Assembly (NCBI RefSeq): GCF_030268005.1
Contig: NZ_BRZC01000002.1
Coordinates: 1 to 64,000, forward strand
DNA from: Microbacterium arabinogalactanolyticum
GTDB lineage: Bacteria > Actinomycetota > Actinomycetes > Actinomycetales > Microbacteriaceae
Direction: 5' to 3'
DNA: 64,000 nt
The notes below the pieces were generated by a model. It made no database searches and was not told the origin of the DNA. It saw only the letters and a program-made list of their open reading frames with translations. Every line of letters starts with the position of its first letter. The first letter of the stretch is position 1. Shown here in pieces: positions 53,260-61,416 of the stretch. The position numbers and the translations under genes are program-made.

Positions 53260-53299
53260 GATGGGCCCTTCTTCGCCGGATTCATGGAAGAGGATATTG

Positions 53300-53312
53300 C
53301 TAGCCAAGCTAG
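53300..53312. promoter_or_regulatory. MarR-type operator
   Basis: CTAGC-CAA-GCTAG is a perfect 5-3-5 inverted repeat midway between the divergent MMPL and MarR genes. A further GCTAGAA half-site at 53341-53347 overlaps the MarR start codon. On the minus strand TATCCT downstream of the palindrome can act as the MMPL -10. Confidence 0.65.
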
Positions 53313-53346
53313 AAAACAACTCGGCGTGAATAGAGGGGAGGCTAGA

Positions 53347-53976
53347 ATGCAGTGCATGCGAGAGGAAACGGCTGCAGCGGGCATCCCGGTCGGCGGGCGG
53401 TCGGCGCAGACGCCTGACGGCCTGGCCGACGCCGACGTCTACGACGTCGACTACAGCGATCCCGAGCAGATGCTGGTCGATCGTGGGGGCATGCCGCAGG
53501 CCGATGTGCGGCAGATCACCGAGCTGATGTCGTCGCTGGGGGAGCTCCGTGAGGCGGAGGAGCAGCTCTCCGAGGCCTCGCGTCGCTACATGCGGCTCAA
53601 CGACACCGACATGCGAGCCCTGCACTACCTGATCGTGTGCGCCCATCGCGGGATCCTCGCAACCCCCGGCGGCATCGCCCATCATCTGCGAATATCATCG
53701 GCCTCGACGACCAAGCTCCTCGACAGGCTGGAGCGCGGCGGGCACATCGTCCGCGCGCCTCACCCCAGCGACAGACGGGCGCTGGCGATCTCGATCACCC
53801 CGCAGACGCATCAGGCCGCCATGGAGACCGTGGGCAGGCAGCAGGCGAAGCGCTTCTACGCGGCGGCCCGCCTCACCTCCGCCGAGCGCGAGGTGGTGAT
53901 CCGCTTCCTGAGGGACATGGCGCGCGAGATCGCCCCCGGCGACGAGGCGTGGACTCAGCCGCACGCGAAGGACTGA
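53347..53976 (+). CDS. MarR-family regulator
   Basis: The protein has 209 residues. After a ~55-residue N-terminal extension (ADVYDVDYSDPEQM) the winged HTH is ATPGGIAHHLRISSASTTKL with wing VRAPHPSDRRALAISITPQ, the DxRxxxxxLT-like pattern of MarR. AGGGGAG lies 6 bases before ATG 53347; ATG 53356 is also possible. It likely represses the divergent MMPL operon and itself through the CTAGC palindromes. Confidence 0.9.
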   Translation: MQCMREETAAAGIPVGGRSAQTPDGLADADVYDVDYSDPEQMLVDRGGMPQADVRQITELMSSLGELREAEEQLSEASRRYMRLNDTDMRALHYLIVCAHRGILATPGGIAHHLRISSASTTKLLDRLERGGHIVRAPHPSDRRALAISITPQTHQAAMETVGRQQAKRFYAAARLTSAEREVVIRFLRDMAREIAPGDEAWTQPHAKD

Positions 53977-54022
53977 CGCCCCGTCGCGCCCACCGGGCGC
54001 CCCTGATGCCTAGAGTGTGGTC

Positions 54023-54184
54023 ATGGAGAAGAATCGAGCGGAGGAGCCCGAGCGGCCCGCCGCGGTCGACGCCGAGGAGGCGCTGCGCGAAGCCGATGCC
54101 GCAGCGGGCGCCGCGAAAGCCGAGGCGAATCGCTGGGGTGGCGCCGACAAGAAGCCCACCGAGCCGAAGGACCGCTTCTGGTGA
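54023..54184 (+). CDS. Small charged hypothetical protein
   Basis: The protein has 53 residues and is Ala/Glu-rich with a WGGADKKPTEPKDRFW end. The GTGA overlap with the next gene (54181-54184) supports translation. A -10-like TAGAGT lies just upstream (54011-54016), so the transcript may be nearly leaderless. No family is recognised. Confidence 0.55.
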   Translation: MEKNRAEEPERPAAVDAEEALREADAAAGAAKAEANRWGGADKKPTEPKDRFW

Positions 54185-54606
54185 GTTGGGGCGAGATCAC
54201 CGAGCCCCGGCAGCGAGGCGAGCTGCTCGCGGCGGCCGTCGGGCGTGCGTACAGCGCGAAGGCCGCAGCCGAACGGCAGGACGTCCCCGTGCCCGCGTCG
54301 GCGGCCGGCGAGATCTGGTGCACCGATGACGGCAGTGCGACCGTGTGGGCTATCCCTCGCGAGGATGAAGTGGTGCTCGCCGATCTGGGCACCACGGAAC
54401 GGGACCCCGCTGCATCCGATGGACGATGCGGATTACGCCGCCTTCCGCGGCGCGTCGGACGAGGAGTACGCGCTGGAGCGCTTCGAGTCCGGCGCCGACC
54501 CCACGATCGAGGCCGCGCGCCGGACCACCGCCGAGCAGATGCTCGACCTCCTGCCCGAGGGACTGCAGACGCCCGGGAACCGGTTCTGGACCGTCCGCGA
54601 CGATGA
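54181..54606 (+). CDS. Hypothetical protein, possibly frameshifted
   Basis: The frame is open for 141 codons from GTG 54181. The first ~80 residues (GEITEPRQRGELLAAAVGRA, GEIWCTDDGSATVWAIP) look like a real domain. The remainder is Arg-rich and reads antiphase to the overlapping acetyltransferase gene, as expected of an accidental frame. The native stop may have been lost through an indel near 54400, or the acetyltransferase may originally have been fused to it. The overlap with the acetyltransferase is 188 bases. Confidence 0.4.
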   Translation: MSWGEITEPRQRGELLAAAVGRAYSAKAAAERQDVPVPASAAGEIWCTDDGSATVWAIPREDEVVLADLGTTERDPAASDGRCGLRRLPRRVGRGVRAGALRVRRRPHDRGRAPDHRRADARPPARGTADAREPVLDRPRR

Positions 54607-54868
54607 CGACCGGCGCGCGGGGATCCTGTGGCTGCATCTGCGCGAGAACCTGGGGTTCATCTACGACTTCGCGATCGACGAGGACCGTCGGGGGCGGGGA
54701 CTCGGCACGCAGACGCTGCGCGCGGCGGCGGAGGAGACGGCCCGTGCGGGTCTCGACGTGCTGGCGCTGAACGTCTTCGGCAGCAACCCGGGCGCCCGAC
54801 GGCTGTACGAGCGCGAGGGATACCGCATCACCGAGTCTCTCTGGTCCGTCCCCATTCCGCGGCGCTGA
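54419..54868 (+). CDS. GNAT-family N-acetyltransferase
   Basis: The protein has 149 residues. MDDADYAAFRGASDEEYALE is a common N-terminus of a GNAT subgroup. The acetyl-CoA loop is DEDRRGRGLGTQTLRAAAEE and the C-terminal NVFGSNPGARRLYEREGYR is classical. No good RBS precedes ATG 54419, which fits translation from an upstream start or a frameshifted fusion. Convergent with the LeuA-like gene 5 bases away. Confidence 0.8.
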   Translation: MDDADYAAFRGASDEEYALERFESGADPTIEAARRTTAEQMLDLLPEGLQTPGNRFWTVRDDDDRRAGILWLHLRENLGFIYDFAIDEDRRGRGLGTQTLRAAAEETARAGLDVLALNVFGSNPGARRLYEREGYRITESLWSVPIPRR

Positions 54869-54873
54869 CGGTC

Positions 54874-56316
54874 TCAGTCGATCGGCTGCGCCTTCCGCGC
54901 CGGGTGGCTGCGCAGGATTCCCAGCACCTCGGCGGCGGTGACCTCTCCGCCCGTCGCATCGGCGTGCTGCTGCACGCGCAGCGCCAGCTCGACCTGCTCT
55001 TCCCGCGTGAGCTCGATGCCATGGGCGGCCTCCAGGAGATGCGCGATGCCGCCCTTGCCCGATTGCGAGTTGACGCGGATCACGGCCTCGTACCCCCGGC
55101 CGATGTCGGCGGGATCGATCGGCAGGTAGGGCACGCGCCAGGCGATCTCGCTCTCGCTGCGCCCCTCCGCAGTCGCGCGGCTGCGGTGCTCCGCCAGTCC
55201 CTTGCGGATCGCGTCCTGGTGCGTGCCGCTGAAGGCCGTGTGCACGAGTGAGCCGGCGTACGGATGCCGCGGGTGCACCTCGATGCGATTGCACTCCTCG
55301 ACCGTGGTGCGGATCCCATCGATGTCCGAGAAGTCGACCATCGGGTCGATGCCCTGGGTGTGCAGGTTGAGGGCGAGCGTCACGAGATCGACATTCCCGG
55401 TGCGCTCGCCGTTGCCGAAGAGACAGCCCTCCACACGCTGAGCCCCGGCCAGCATCGCCAGTTCCGCGCAGGCGACCCCGGTGCCGCGGTCGTTGTGCGG
55501 ATGCACCGACAGGATAACGGAGTCGCGGCGATCGAGATGACGATCCATGTACTCGATCTGATCGGCGTAGACGTTCGGCGTGGCGATCTCCACCGTGGCG
55601 GGGAGGTTGAGGATCACGGGGCGATCGGGTGACGCGTCCCACAGCGAGGTCATCGCGTCGCAGATCTCGAGCACGTAGTCGGGCTCGGTCTGATTGAACA
55701 CCTCGGGAGAGAACTCGAAGCGGACGTTCGGGAGGTCGCCTGCGGCTTCGAGCACGTCCCGGCCGCCGCCCAGGATCAGCTCCCGCAGCTCATTTCGGCT
55801 CCGGCCCAGCACGACATCGCGCCAGATCGGGGCGGTGGCCGTGTAGAGGTGGATGACCACGTCGTTCCGGATCCCGCGGATCGCGGCCGCCGTGCGATCG
55901 ATGAGATCGCGGCGCGCGGGCGTGAAGACCACGATCGTGACATCGTCGGGTGCGAGGTCGGTCTCGGCGAGCAGCCGCACGAAGTCGTAGTCGGTCTGCG
56001 AGGCCGACGGGTAGCCCACCTCGATCTCCTTGTAGCCCATCGCGACCATGAGCTCGAAGAAGCGGCGCTTGCGCTGGGGGCTCATGGGTTCGGCGAGGGC
56101 CTGATTGCCGTCGCGCAGGTCGACGGGAACCCACAGCGGCGCCGCGGTCAGACGCCGTCCCGGCCACCGCCGATGGTCTCCCAGGGGGACGTCCACGCGG
56201 GAGAAGACGTCGGAGTATCGGTGCGAGGGCATCGGCGAGTGCCGTTGCCGGTTCCACGCCGGTGCGTGCGGCTCGGAGGCTCCGGCGGGGAAGGGGGGAG
56301 TGATGGATGCGGACAT
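54874..56316 (-). CDS. leuA: 2-isopropylmalate synthase-like enzyme, short form
   Basis: The protein has 480 residues. The DRE-TIM barrel begins [10 protein letters not shown], carries the metal-site SVHPHNDRG and the conserved [19 protein letters not shown]. The subdomain following the barrel ends at [20 protein letters not shown] and a helical stretch. The ~120-residue LeuA dimer domain, which binds leucine in full-length enzymes, is absent. Actinobacterial LeuA is usually 570-640 residues. It may be leucine-insensitive or a paralogue with a different acyl substrate. ATG 56316 follows GGAAGAAG. Confidence 0.85.
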   Translation of the reverse strand: MSASITPPFPAGASEPHAPAWNRQRHSPMPSHRYSDVFSRVDVPLGDHRRWPGRRLTAAPLWVPVDLRDGNQALAEPMSPQRKRRFFELMVAMGYKEIEVGYPSASQTDYDFVRLLAETDLAPDDVTIVVFTPARRDLIDRTAAAIRGIRNDVVIHLYTATAPIWRDVVLGRSRNELRELILGGGRDVLEAAGDLPNVRFEFSPEVFNQTEPDYVLEICDAMTSLWDASPDRPVILNLPATVEIATPNVYADQIEYMDRHLDRRDSVILSVHPHNDRGTGVACAELAMLAGAQRVEGCLFGNGERTGNVDLVTLALNLHTQGIDPMVDFSDIDGIRTTVEECNRIEVHPRHPYAGSLVHTAFSGTHQDAIRKGLAEHRSRATAEGRSESEIAWRVPYLPIDPADIGRGYEAVIRVNSQSGKGGIAHLLEAAHGIELTREEQVELALRVQQHADATGGEVTAAEVLGILRSHPARKAQPID

Positions 56317-56441
56317 GGTCTCTTCTTCCGGTCTGGTGAGTGCGACCGGCCTGGGCACGTCGAGGCTCCACGACGGGGAGCCGATCGAACTAGGCCCCGT
56401 CGTGGCGACGAAGGAGAAGACCCTGGTGAAGCATGGCTAGA

Positions 56442-56452
56442 CTGTAACACAA
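56442..56452. promoter_or_regulatory. Candidate GntR operator between leuA and its divergent regulator
   Basis: CTGTAACACAA matches TNGTNNNACNA at six of seven fixed positions. It lies 27 bases before the regulator start and overlaps the end of a TAGACT -10-like box (56438-56443), as expected for autoregulation. Confidence 0.5.
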
Positions 56453-56478
56453 CTCCTCAGACAAGCAGATGGGTTGAG

Positions 56479-57174
56479 ATGGCACAGGTGATGCGCGAGA
56501 CACTGGCCGACCGGGCGGCGCAGCTGCTGCTCGAACGGATCCGGAGCGGGGAATGGGCGCTCGGGGAGCGGTTGCCCGGCGAGACGACGCTCGCGCCCCA
56601 GCTCGGAGTGGGCCGCTCCACGGTGCGCGAGGCGATCCGCCAGCTCGCCGCGAAGGGCGTGCTGCAGACCCGGCAGGGCGCAGGCGTGTTCGTCACCGCC
56701 CTCGACGTGCGCAGCGACTGGGACGACGTACTGCGTCGGGCCGACATCCTCGCCGTGATCGAGACGCGCACCGCGATCGAGAGCGAGGCGGCGGATCTCG
56801 CCGCCCGGCGACGCACGCAGGCGGACCTCCGCGCCCTGCGGCAGGCGCTGGCGGGGCGCGATGCATCTCGTGCCGCTGCTCGTGGCTCGCGCCGCACCGC
56901 ATCGATCGAGGGTCACGTCGATGCCGACCTGGCACTGCACAGGTGCATCGTCGTCGCCGCGCACAACCCCGTCCTGCTCGACCTGTACGACAGCCTCACA
57001 CCGCGACTGCGTCAGGCGATGATCGACATGCTCAGGATGCGCCGGTCGTTCGGCGATGACATCGACCATGAGGCTCACCGGGATCTCGTCGACGCGGTGG
57101 TGGGCCGGAGGTCATCCGAGGCATCCGCGCTCAGCCGGGCGCACCTCACCGGCCTCGCCGAGGCGATCGCGTGA
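56479..57174 (+). CDS. FadR-subfamily GntR regulator
   Basis: The protein has 231 residues. Winged HTH LPGETTLAPQLGVGRSTVRE near 30-55 with AKGVLQTRQGAGVFV, and an FCD domain with HVDADLALHRCIVVAAHNPV and HEAHRDLVDAV. It is divergent from the short leuA and coupled by GTGA to an ABC ATPase gene. It probably regulates leuA and itself. The effector is likely an organic acid, unknown. Confidence 0.87.
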   Translation: MAQVMRETLADRAAQLLLERIRSGEWALGERLPGETTLAPQLGVGRSTVREAIRQLAAKGVLQTRQGAGVFVTALDVRSDWDDVLRRADILAVIETRTAIESEAADLAARRRTQADLRALRQALAGRDASRAAARGSRRTASIEGHVDADLALHRCIVVAAHNPVLLDLYDSLTPRLRQAMIDMLRMRRSFGDDIDHEAHRDLVDAVVGRRSSEASALSRAHLTGLAEAIA

Positions 57175-57971
57175 GCCGCGGCGACGCGGGTGCGGTCCTG
57201 GAGCTGCGGGGCGTCCACTTGCGCCGGAGCGGACGGGCCATCCTGCGCGAGGTCTCGTTCACGGTGCGGACCGGACAGCGCTGGGCTCTGCTCGGTCCGA
57301 ACGGGGCGGGGAAGAGCACCGTGCTCGGCTTCTGCGGTGCGCAGACGCATCCCAGCGCGGGGACGGTGGACGTGCTGGGGGAGCGGATCGGTCGCGTCGA
57401 TCTGCAGGCGCTGCGCCGACGCATCGGACACGTCGATCCGAGGCATCCGCTCCAGTCGCCGCTCTCGGCGACGCAGGTGGTGCTCACCGGAGTGACCGGG
57501 ACCGTCGAGCTGCCGATGAGGTGGACACCGCGGTCCGAGGAGGTGGCACGAGCGCACTCCGCCCTCGACGCCGTCGGTCTGAGTGACCGTCACGAGGCGA
57601 ACTGGTCCACGATGTCGCAGGGCGAACGCGGGCGTGCGCTGATCGCGCGCGCTCTCGTCGTGGACCCCGAGCTGCTGCTGCTGGACGAGCCCACGACCGG
57701 CCTCGATGTCGCGGCGCGCGAGCAGTTCCTCGAGACGGTGGATGCCCTGGTGCGCCGAGAGCCCGAGCTGACCAGCATCCTCGTCACGCACCATCTCGAG
57801 GAGCTGCCCGAGTCCACGACGCATGCACTCGTCATCTCGGCCGGCGAGGTGGTCGCGGCGGGGCCGGTGGTCGAGGTGCTCACGACGGAGACGATCTCGC
57901 GCGCCTTCCGGCATCCGATCGAGGTGACCCGGCACGGCCGACGCTGGGGTGCGAGCGCGGTACGCAGCTGA
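57171..57971 (+). CDS. Orphan ABC-type ATPase
   Basis: The 266-residue protein has Walker A GPNGAGKST near residue 44, signature STMSQGERGRALIARAL, Walker B LLLLDEPTTGLD and the switch His in VTHHLEELPE. No membrane permease gene is adjacent. It resembles the stand-alone YlmA/ModF-type ATPases. It may work with a distant permease. GTG 57171 overlaps the regulator stop. Confidence 0.87.
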   Translation: MSRGDAGAVLELRGVHLRRSGRAILREVSFTVRTGQRWALLGPNGAGKSTVLGFCGAQTHPSAGTVDVLGERIGRVDLQALRRRIGHVDPRHPLQSPLSATQVVLTGVTGTVELPMRWTPRSEEVARAHSALDAVGLSDRHEANWSTMSQGERGRALIARALVVDPELLLLDEPTTGLDVAAREQFLETVDALVRREPELTSILVTHHLEELPESTTHALVISAGEVVAAGPVVEVLTTETISRAFRHPIEVTRHGRRWGASAVRS

Positions 57972-58011
57972 ACACAGCCTGTCGCGATGCCGGCGCGCCC
58001 GCTCGCGCCGC

Positions 58012-61000
58012 TCATCGGAAGTCCCGGGAGCGGTGCGCGAGGCCGGTGCGCAGATCCTCGAAGGCGTCGGCGAGCACATTCGCGACGCCCTCCGGGGAGC
58101 GCTCCAGGATGCCGCGGACGATGAGCGCGGGGGAGTCGCGGGCGACCCGCCGATAGCGCCCCCAGACACCGGCCGAGCAGATCACGTTGACCAGCCCGTG
58201 CTCGTCCTCCAGGTTCAGGAAGGTGATGCCGCTGGCCGTCGCCGGCCGCTGCCGGTGCGTGACCACACCCGCCACCTCGATACGGCGGCCGGACTCGTGC
58301 GTGCGCAGCTGCTGAGAGGTGAGCACACCGCGCTCGACGAGGGCATCCCGCAGGTGAGCCATCGGGTGGTCGTCGGTGGAGACCCCGGTGGCCCACAGAT
58401 CAGCCGCCAGGCGCTCGTACCCCGACTGGTCGGGGAACAGCGGCGGCTGCACGGCGAGCGCCGTTCCGGGCAGGAATCGCGCGCGATCCTCGGCGGCCGC
58501 CCCCGCCAGCCAGATCGCCTCGCGCCTGCTCAGGCCGAGACACTCGAAGGCGCCGGCGGTGGCGAGCGCCTCGAGCTGCGCAGCCGTGGCATCCGTGCGC
58601 CGAACCAGATCATGCAGATCGCGGAACGGCCCGTGCTCGTCGCGTGCGGCCACGATCCGCTCCGCAAGCCTCTCGCCGATGCCGCGGACGCCGGACAGTC
58701 CCAGACGCACCGCGAAGCGGCCGTCCCGGCGGTGCGCGGCGGACTCGTCGGGGGCGGAGCGGTCGAAGGCGCCGAACGGCGGCTGCGGGACGATGAGGCA
58801 AGAGTCCAGGCCGGTGGGCATCCGCTCTTCCGACGGATCGAGTGCTTCCAGACCGTCCAGCGCACCCGAGGCATGCAGATCGGGTCGCAGCACTCGCACA
58901 CCGTGATGACGGGCGTCGGCGGTGAGCGAGGACGCCGAGTAGAACCCCATCGGCTGCGAGCGCAGCAGGCCCGCCAGGAACGCCGCCGGGTAGTGCAGCT
59001 TCAGCCAGGAGCTGGCGTACACCAGCAGCGCGAAGGACAACGAGTGCGACTCGGCGAAGCCGAAGTTCGAGAACGCCTGGATCTGCGCGTAGATGCGGTC
59101 GGCGGTCTCCTCGCTCAGGCCCTTCTCCCGCATCCCCTCGTACAGCGACTCCCGGATCTTCTCGATCTTCTCCAGGCCGCGCTTGGATCCCATCGCCCGG
59201 CGCAGCAGATCGGCCTCGTCGGCCGTGCAGTTGCCCAGCACGGTCGCCATCTGGATCAGCTGCTCCTGGAAGACAGGAATGCCCAGAGTGCGCTCCAGCA
59301 CCGGCTTCAGCGCCGGATGCGCGTAGGTCACGTCGTCCTGACCCAGCTTGCGGCGCACGAACGGATGCACCGCCCCGCCCTGGATGGGGCCGGGGCGGAT
59401 CAGCGCGATCTGGATGGCCAGCTCGTAGAACTCCCGGGGCTGCAGACGCGGCAGCAGGCCCATCTGCGCGCGCGACTCCACCTGGAACACCCCGATCGAG
59501 TCGGCCCTGCAGAGCATGTCGTACACGGCCTGCTCCTCCTTGGGGATGCCGTCCAGGGTCCACACCTCGCCGGTGGTCTCGGCGATCAGGTCGAAGCAGT
59601 GCCGCAGCGCCGACAGCATGCCGAGCCCCAGCAGGTCGAACTTCACCAGCCCCATCCACGCGGCGTCGTCCTTGTCCCACTGGATCACGGTGCGATCCTC
59701 CATGCGGGCGTGCTCCACCGGCACCACCTCGCCCACCGGCTGCGCGGTCAGCACCATTCCGCCGGAGTGGATGCCCAGATGCCGTGGCGCCTTCAGCAGT
59801 TCGCTCGCGTAGGAGAGCACGTCGGCGGGGATGTCGTTGTCGTCGGATGTCTCGATCCCGGCGCTCCACCCGTCGACCTGCTTGGACCAGGCGTCCTGCT
59901 GGCCGGGGGAGTGCCCCAGCGCCCGCGCCATGTCCCGCACGGCGTTCTTGGGCCGGTACTGGATGACGTTCGCCACCTGCGCGGCCCGCTCCCGTCCGTA
60001 CTGCGCGTACACCCACTGGATGATCTCCTCGCGCCTGCTGGAGTCGAAGTCCACGTCGATGTCGGGCTCCTCGCTGCGCGTGGTGGCGAGGAAGCGCTCG
60101 AACGGCAGGCCGTACAGGATCGGATCGACGGCGGTGATACCCAGCAGGTAGCAGACCGCACTCGCCGCGGCCGAGCCGCGACCCTGGCAGAGGATGCCGC
60201 GGCGTCGGGCCTCTTCGACGATCCCGTGCACGATCAGGAAATAGCCGGGGAAGTCCTTCTCCTCGATGACGTCCAGCTCGCGCGCGATGCGCCGCCTGCC
60301 GTCCTCATCGAGCCGGGGGTACTTCGTGGGCACCGCCTGCCACACCAGCATCCGCAGATGACTCATCGGAGTCTCACCGGGCGGCACCTCCTGCACGGGA
60401 AGCGCGGGCTTCGCCCTTCGCAGCGGGAAGGCGCAGTCCGCGGCGATGCGCAGGCCGTTCGAGATCGCACCGGGGTAGCGGCGGAACCGCTCTGTCATCT
60501 CGGCGCCGCTGCGCAGATGCGCGGCTCCATGCGCGGGCAGCCAGCCGTCGAGGTCGTCCATGCTGCGTGTGGCGCGCACGGCGGCGATCGCCTCCGCGAG
60601 CCCCGCCTTCTGCGGGGTGGCGTAGTGCACGTTGCCGGTGGCGACGACAGGCAGGCGGAGGTCGGACGCCAGCCCCCGGAGAACGTCGTTGCGCCGGCTG
60701 TCCACCGGATCGCCGTGGTCGATGAGCTCGACGGCCACATGGTCCTGCCCGAACAGATCCACCAGTCGCCGCAGCGGCGTCCCGGCGTCGCCGCGATCGA
60801 GTCCTCGGCGCACGCCGCCCTTGCGACATCCGGTCAGGATCGTCCAGTGCCCTCGCCCGCTCGCCACCAGATCGTCCAGGTCGTAGCGCGGGCGGCCCTT
60901 CTCGCCGCCGCGCAGCTGCGCGCGGGTGATGGCGCCCGCCAGACGGTGATATCCCTCCACCCCGTTCGCCAGCACGAGCAGGTGGTCGCCGAGCGGGTCG

Positions 61001-61416
61001 GGCATGCCGGTGCGGCCTTTCGCGCGCGTCCCCTCCTCGCCCAGCGACAGCTCCGCACCGAACACGGTCTGAACGCCGGTGAACTCGGCGGCCTCGGCGA
61101 ACCGCGCCGCGCCGTAGAAGCCGTCGTGATCCGTGATCGCGAGCGCCGTGAGCCCCAGCGCTTCGGCCTCGGCCAGCAGATCGTCGGGGGAGGACGCCCC
61201 GTCGAGGAAGGAGTACGACGAGTGCGCGTGCAGCTCGGCATACGGCACGGCGTTCTCGGGGCGGGTGATGAGAGGAGCGGATGCCGGCGGCCGGTGCCGG
61301 CTCAGCGGGCCGGGATCCGCGCGGGGAGCGATCGGCTCGGCGGATATCGGTTCCGTCGGGGCGCTCAGCGTGCGCTCCAGCGACTTCCAGTCCAGCGGCG
61401 GATTGCTGAAGCCCAT
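58012..61416 (-). CDS. dnaE2: Error-prone DNA polymerase DnaE2
   Basis: The protein has 1134 residues. The N-terminal PHP domain (AELHAHSSYSFLDGASSP) precedes the palm with EPDIDVDFDSSRREEI, and the fingers carry GRGSAAASAVCYLLGIT. HLGIHSGGMVL, SGVRGIGERLAERI (HhH) and an OB-fold near the C-terminus (RRIEVAGVVTHRQRPAT) follow. It is the translesion C-family polymerase of the actinobacterial mutasome. ATG 61416 overlaps the imuB stop. Confidence 0.95.
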   Translation of the reverse strand: MGFSNPPLDWKSLERTLSAPTEPISAEPIAPRADPGPLSRHRPPASAPLITRPENAVPYAELHAHSSYSFLDGASSPDDLLAEAEALGLTALAITDHDGFYGAARFAEAAEFTGVQTVFGAELSLGEEGTRAKGRTGMPDPLGDHLLVLANGVEGYHRLAGAITRAQLRGGEKGRPRYDLDDLVASGRGHWTILTGCRKGGVRRGLDRGDAGTPLRRLVDLFGQDHVAVELIDHGDPVDSRRNDVLRGLASDLRLPVVATGNVHYATPQKAGLAEAIAAVRATRSMDDLDGWLPAHGAAHLRSGAEMTERFRRYPGAISNGLRIAADCAFPLRRAKPALPVQEVPPGETPMSHLRMLVWQAVPTKYPRLDEDGRRRIARELDVIEEKDFPGYFLIVHGIVEEARRRGILCQGRGSAAASAVCYLLGITAVDPILYGLPFERFLATTRSEEPDIDVDFDSSRREEIIQWVYAQYGRERAAQVANVIQYRPKNAVRDMARALGHSPGQQDAWSKQVDGWSAGIETSDDNDIPADVLSYASELLKAPRHLGIHSGGMVLTAQPVGEVVPVEHARMEDRTVIQWDKDDAAWMGLVKFDLLGLGMLSALRHCFDLIAETTGEVWTLDGIPKEEQAVYDMLCRADSIGVFQVESRAQMGLLPRLQPREFYELAIQIALIRPGPIQGGAVHPFVRRKLGQDDVTYAHPALKPVLERTLGIPVFQEQLIQMATVLGNCTADEADLLRRAMGSKRGLEKIEKIRESLYEGMREKGLSEETADRIYAQIQAFSNFGFAESHSLSFALLVYASSWLKLHYPAAFLAGLLRSQPMGFYSASSLTADARHHGVRVLRPDLHASGALDGLEALDPSEERMPTGLDSCLIVPQPPFGAFDRSAPDESAAHRRDGRFAVRLGLSGVRGIGERLAERIVAARDEHGPFRDLHDLVRRTDATAAQLEALATAGAFECLGLSRREAIWLAGAAAEDRARFLPGTALAVQPPLFPDQSGYERLAADLWATGVSTDDHPMAHLRDALVERGVLTSQQLRTHESGRRIEVAGVVTHRQRPATASGITFLNLEDEHGLVNVICSAGVWGRYRRVARDSPALIVRGILERSPEGVANVLADAFEDLRTGLAHRSRDFR

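Noticed and set aside
51031..53346. Long in-frame extension upstream of the MarR gene
   Set aside because: It is antisense to the MMPL gene. A good RBS and ATG at 53347 mark the real MarR start.
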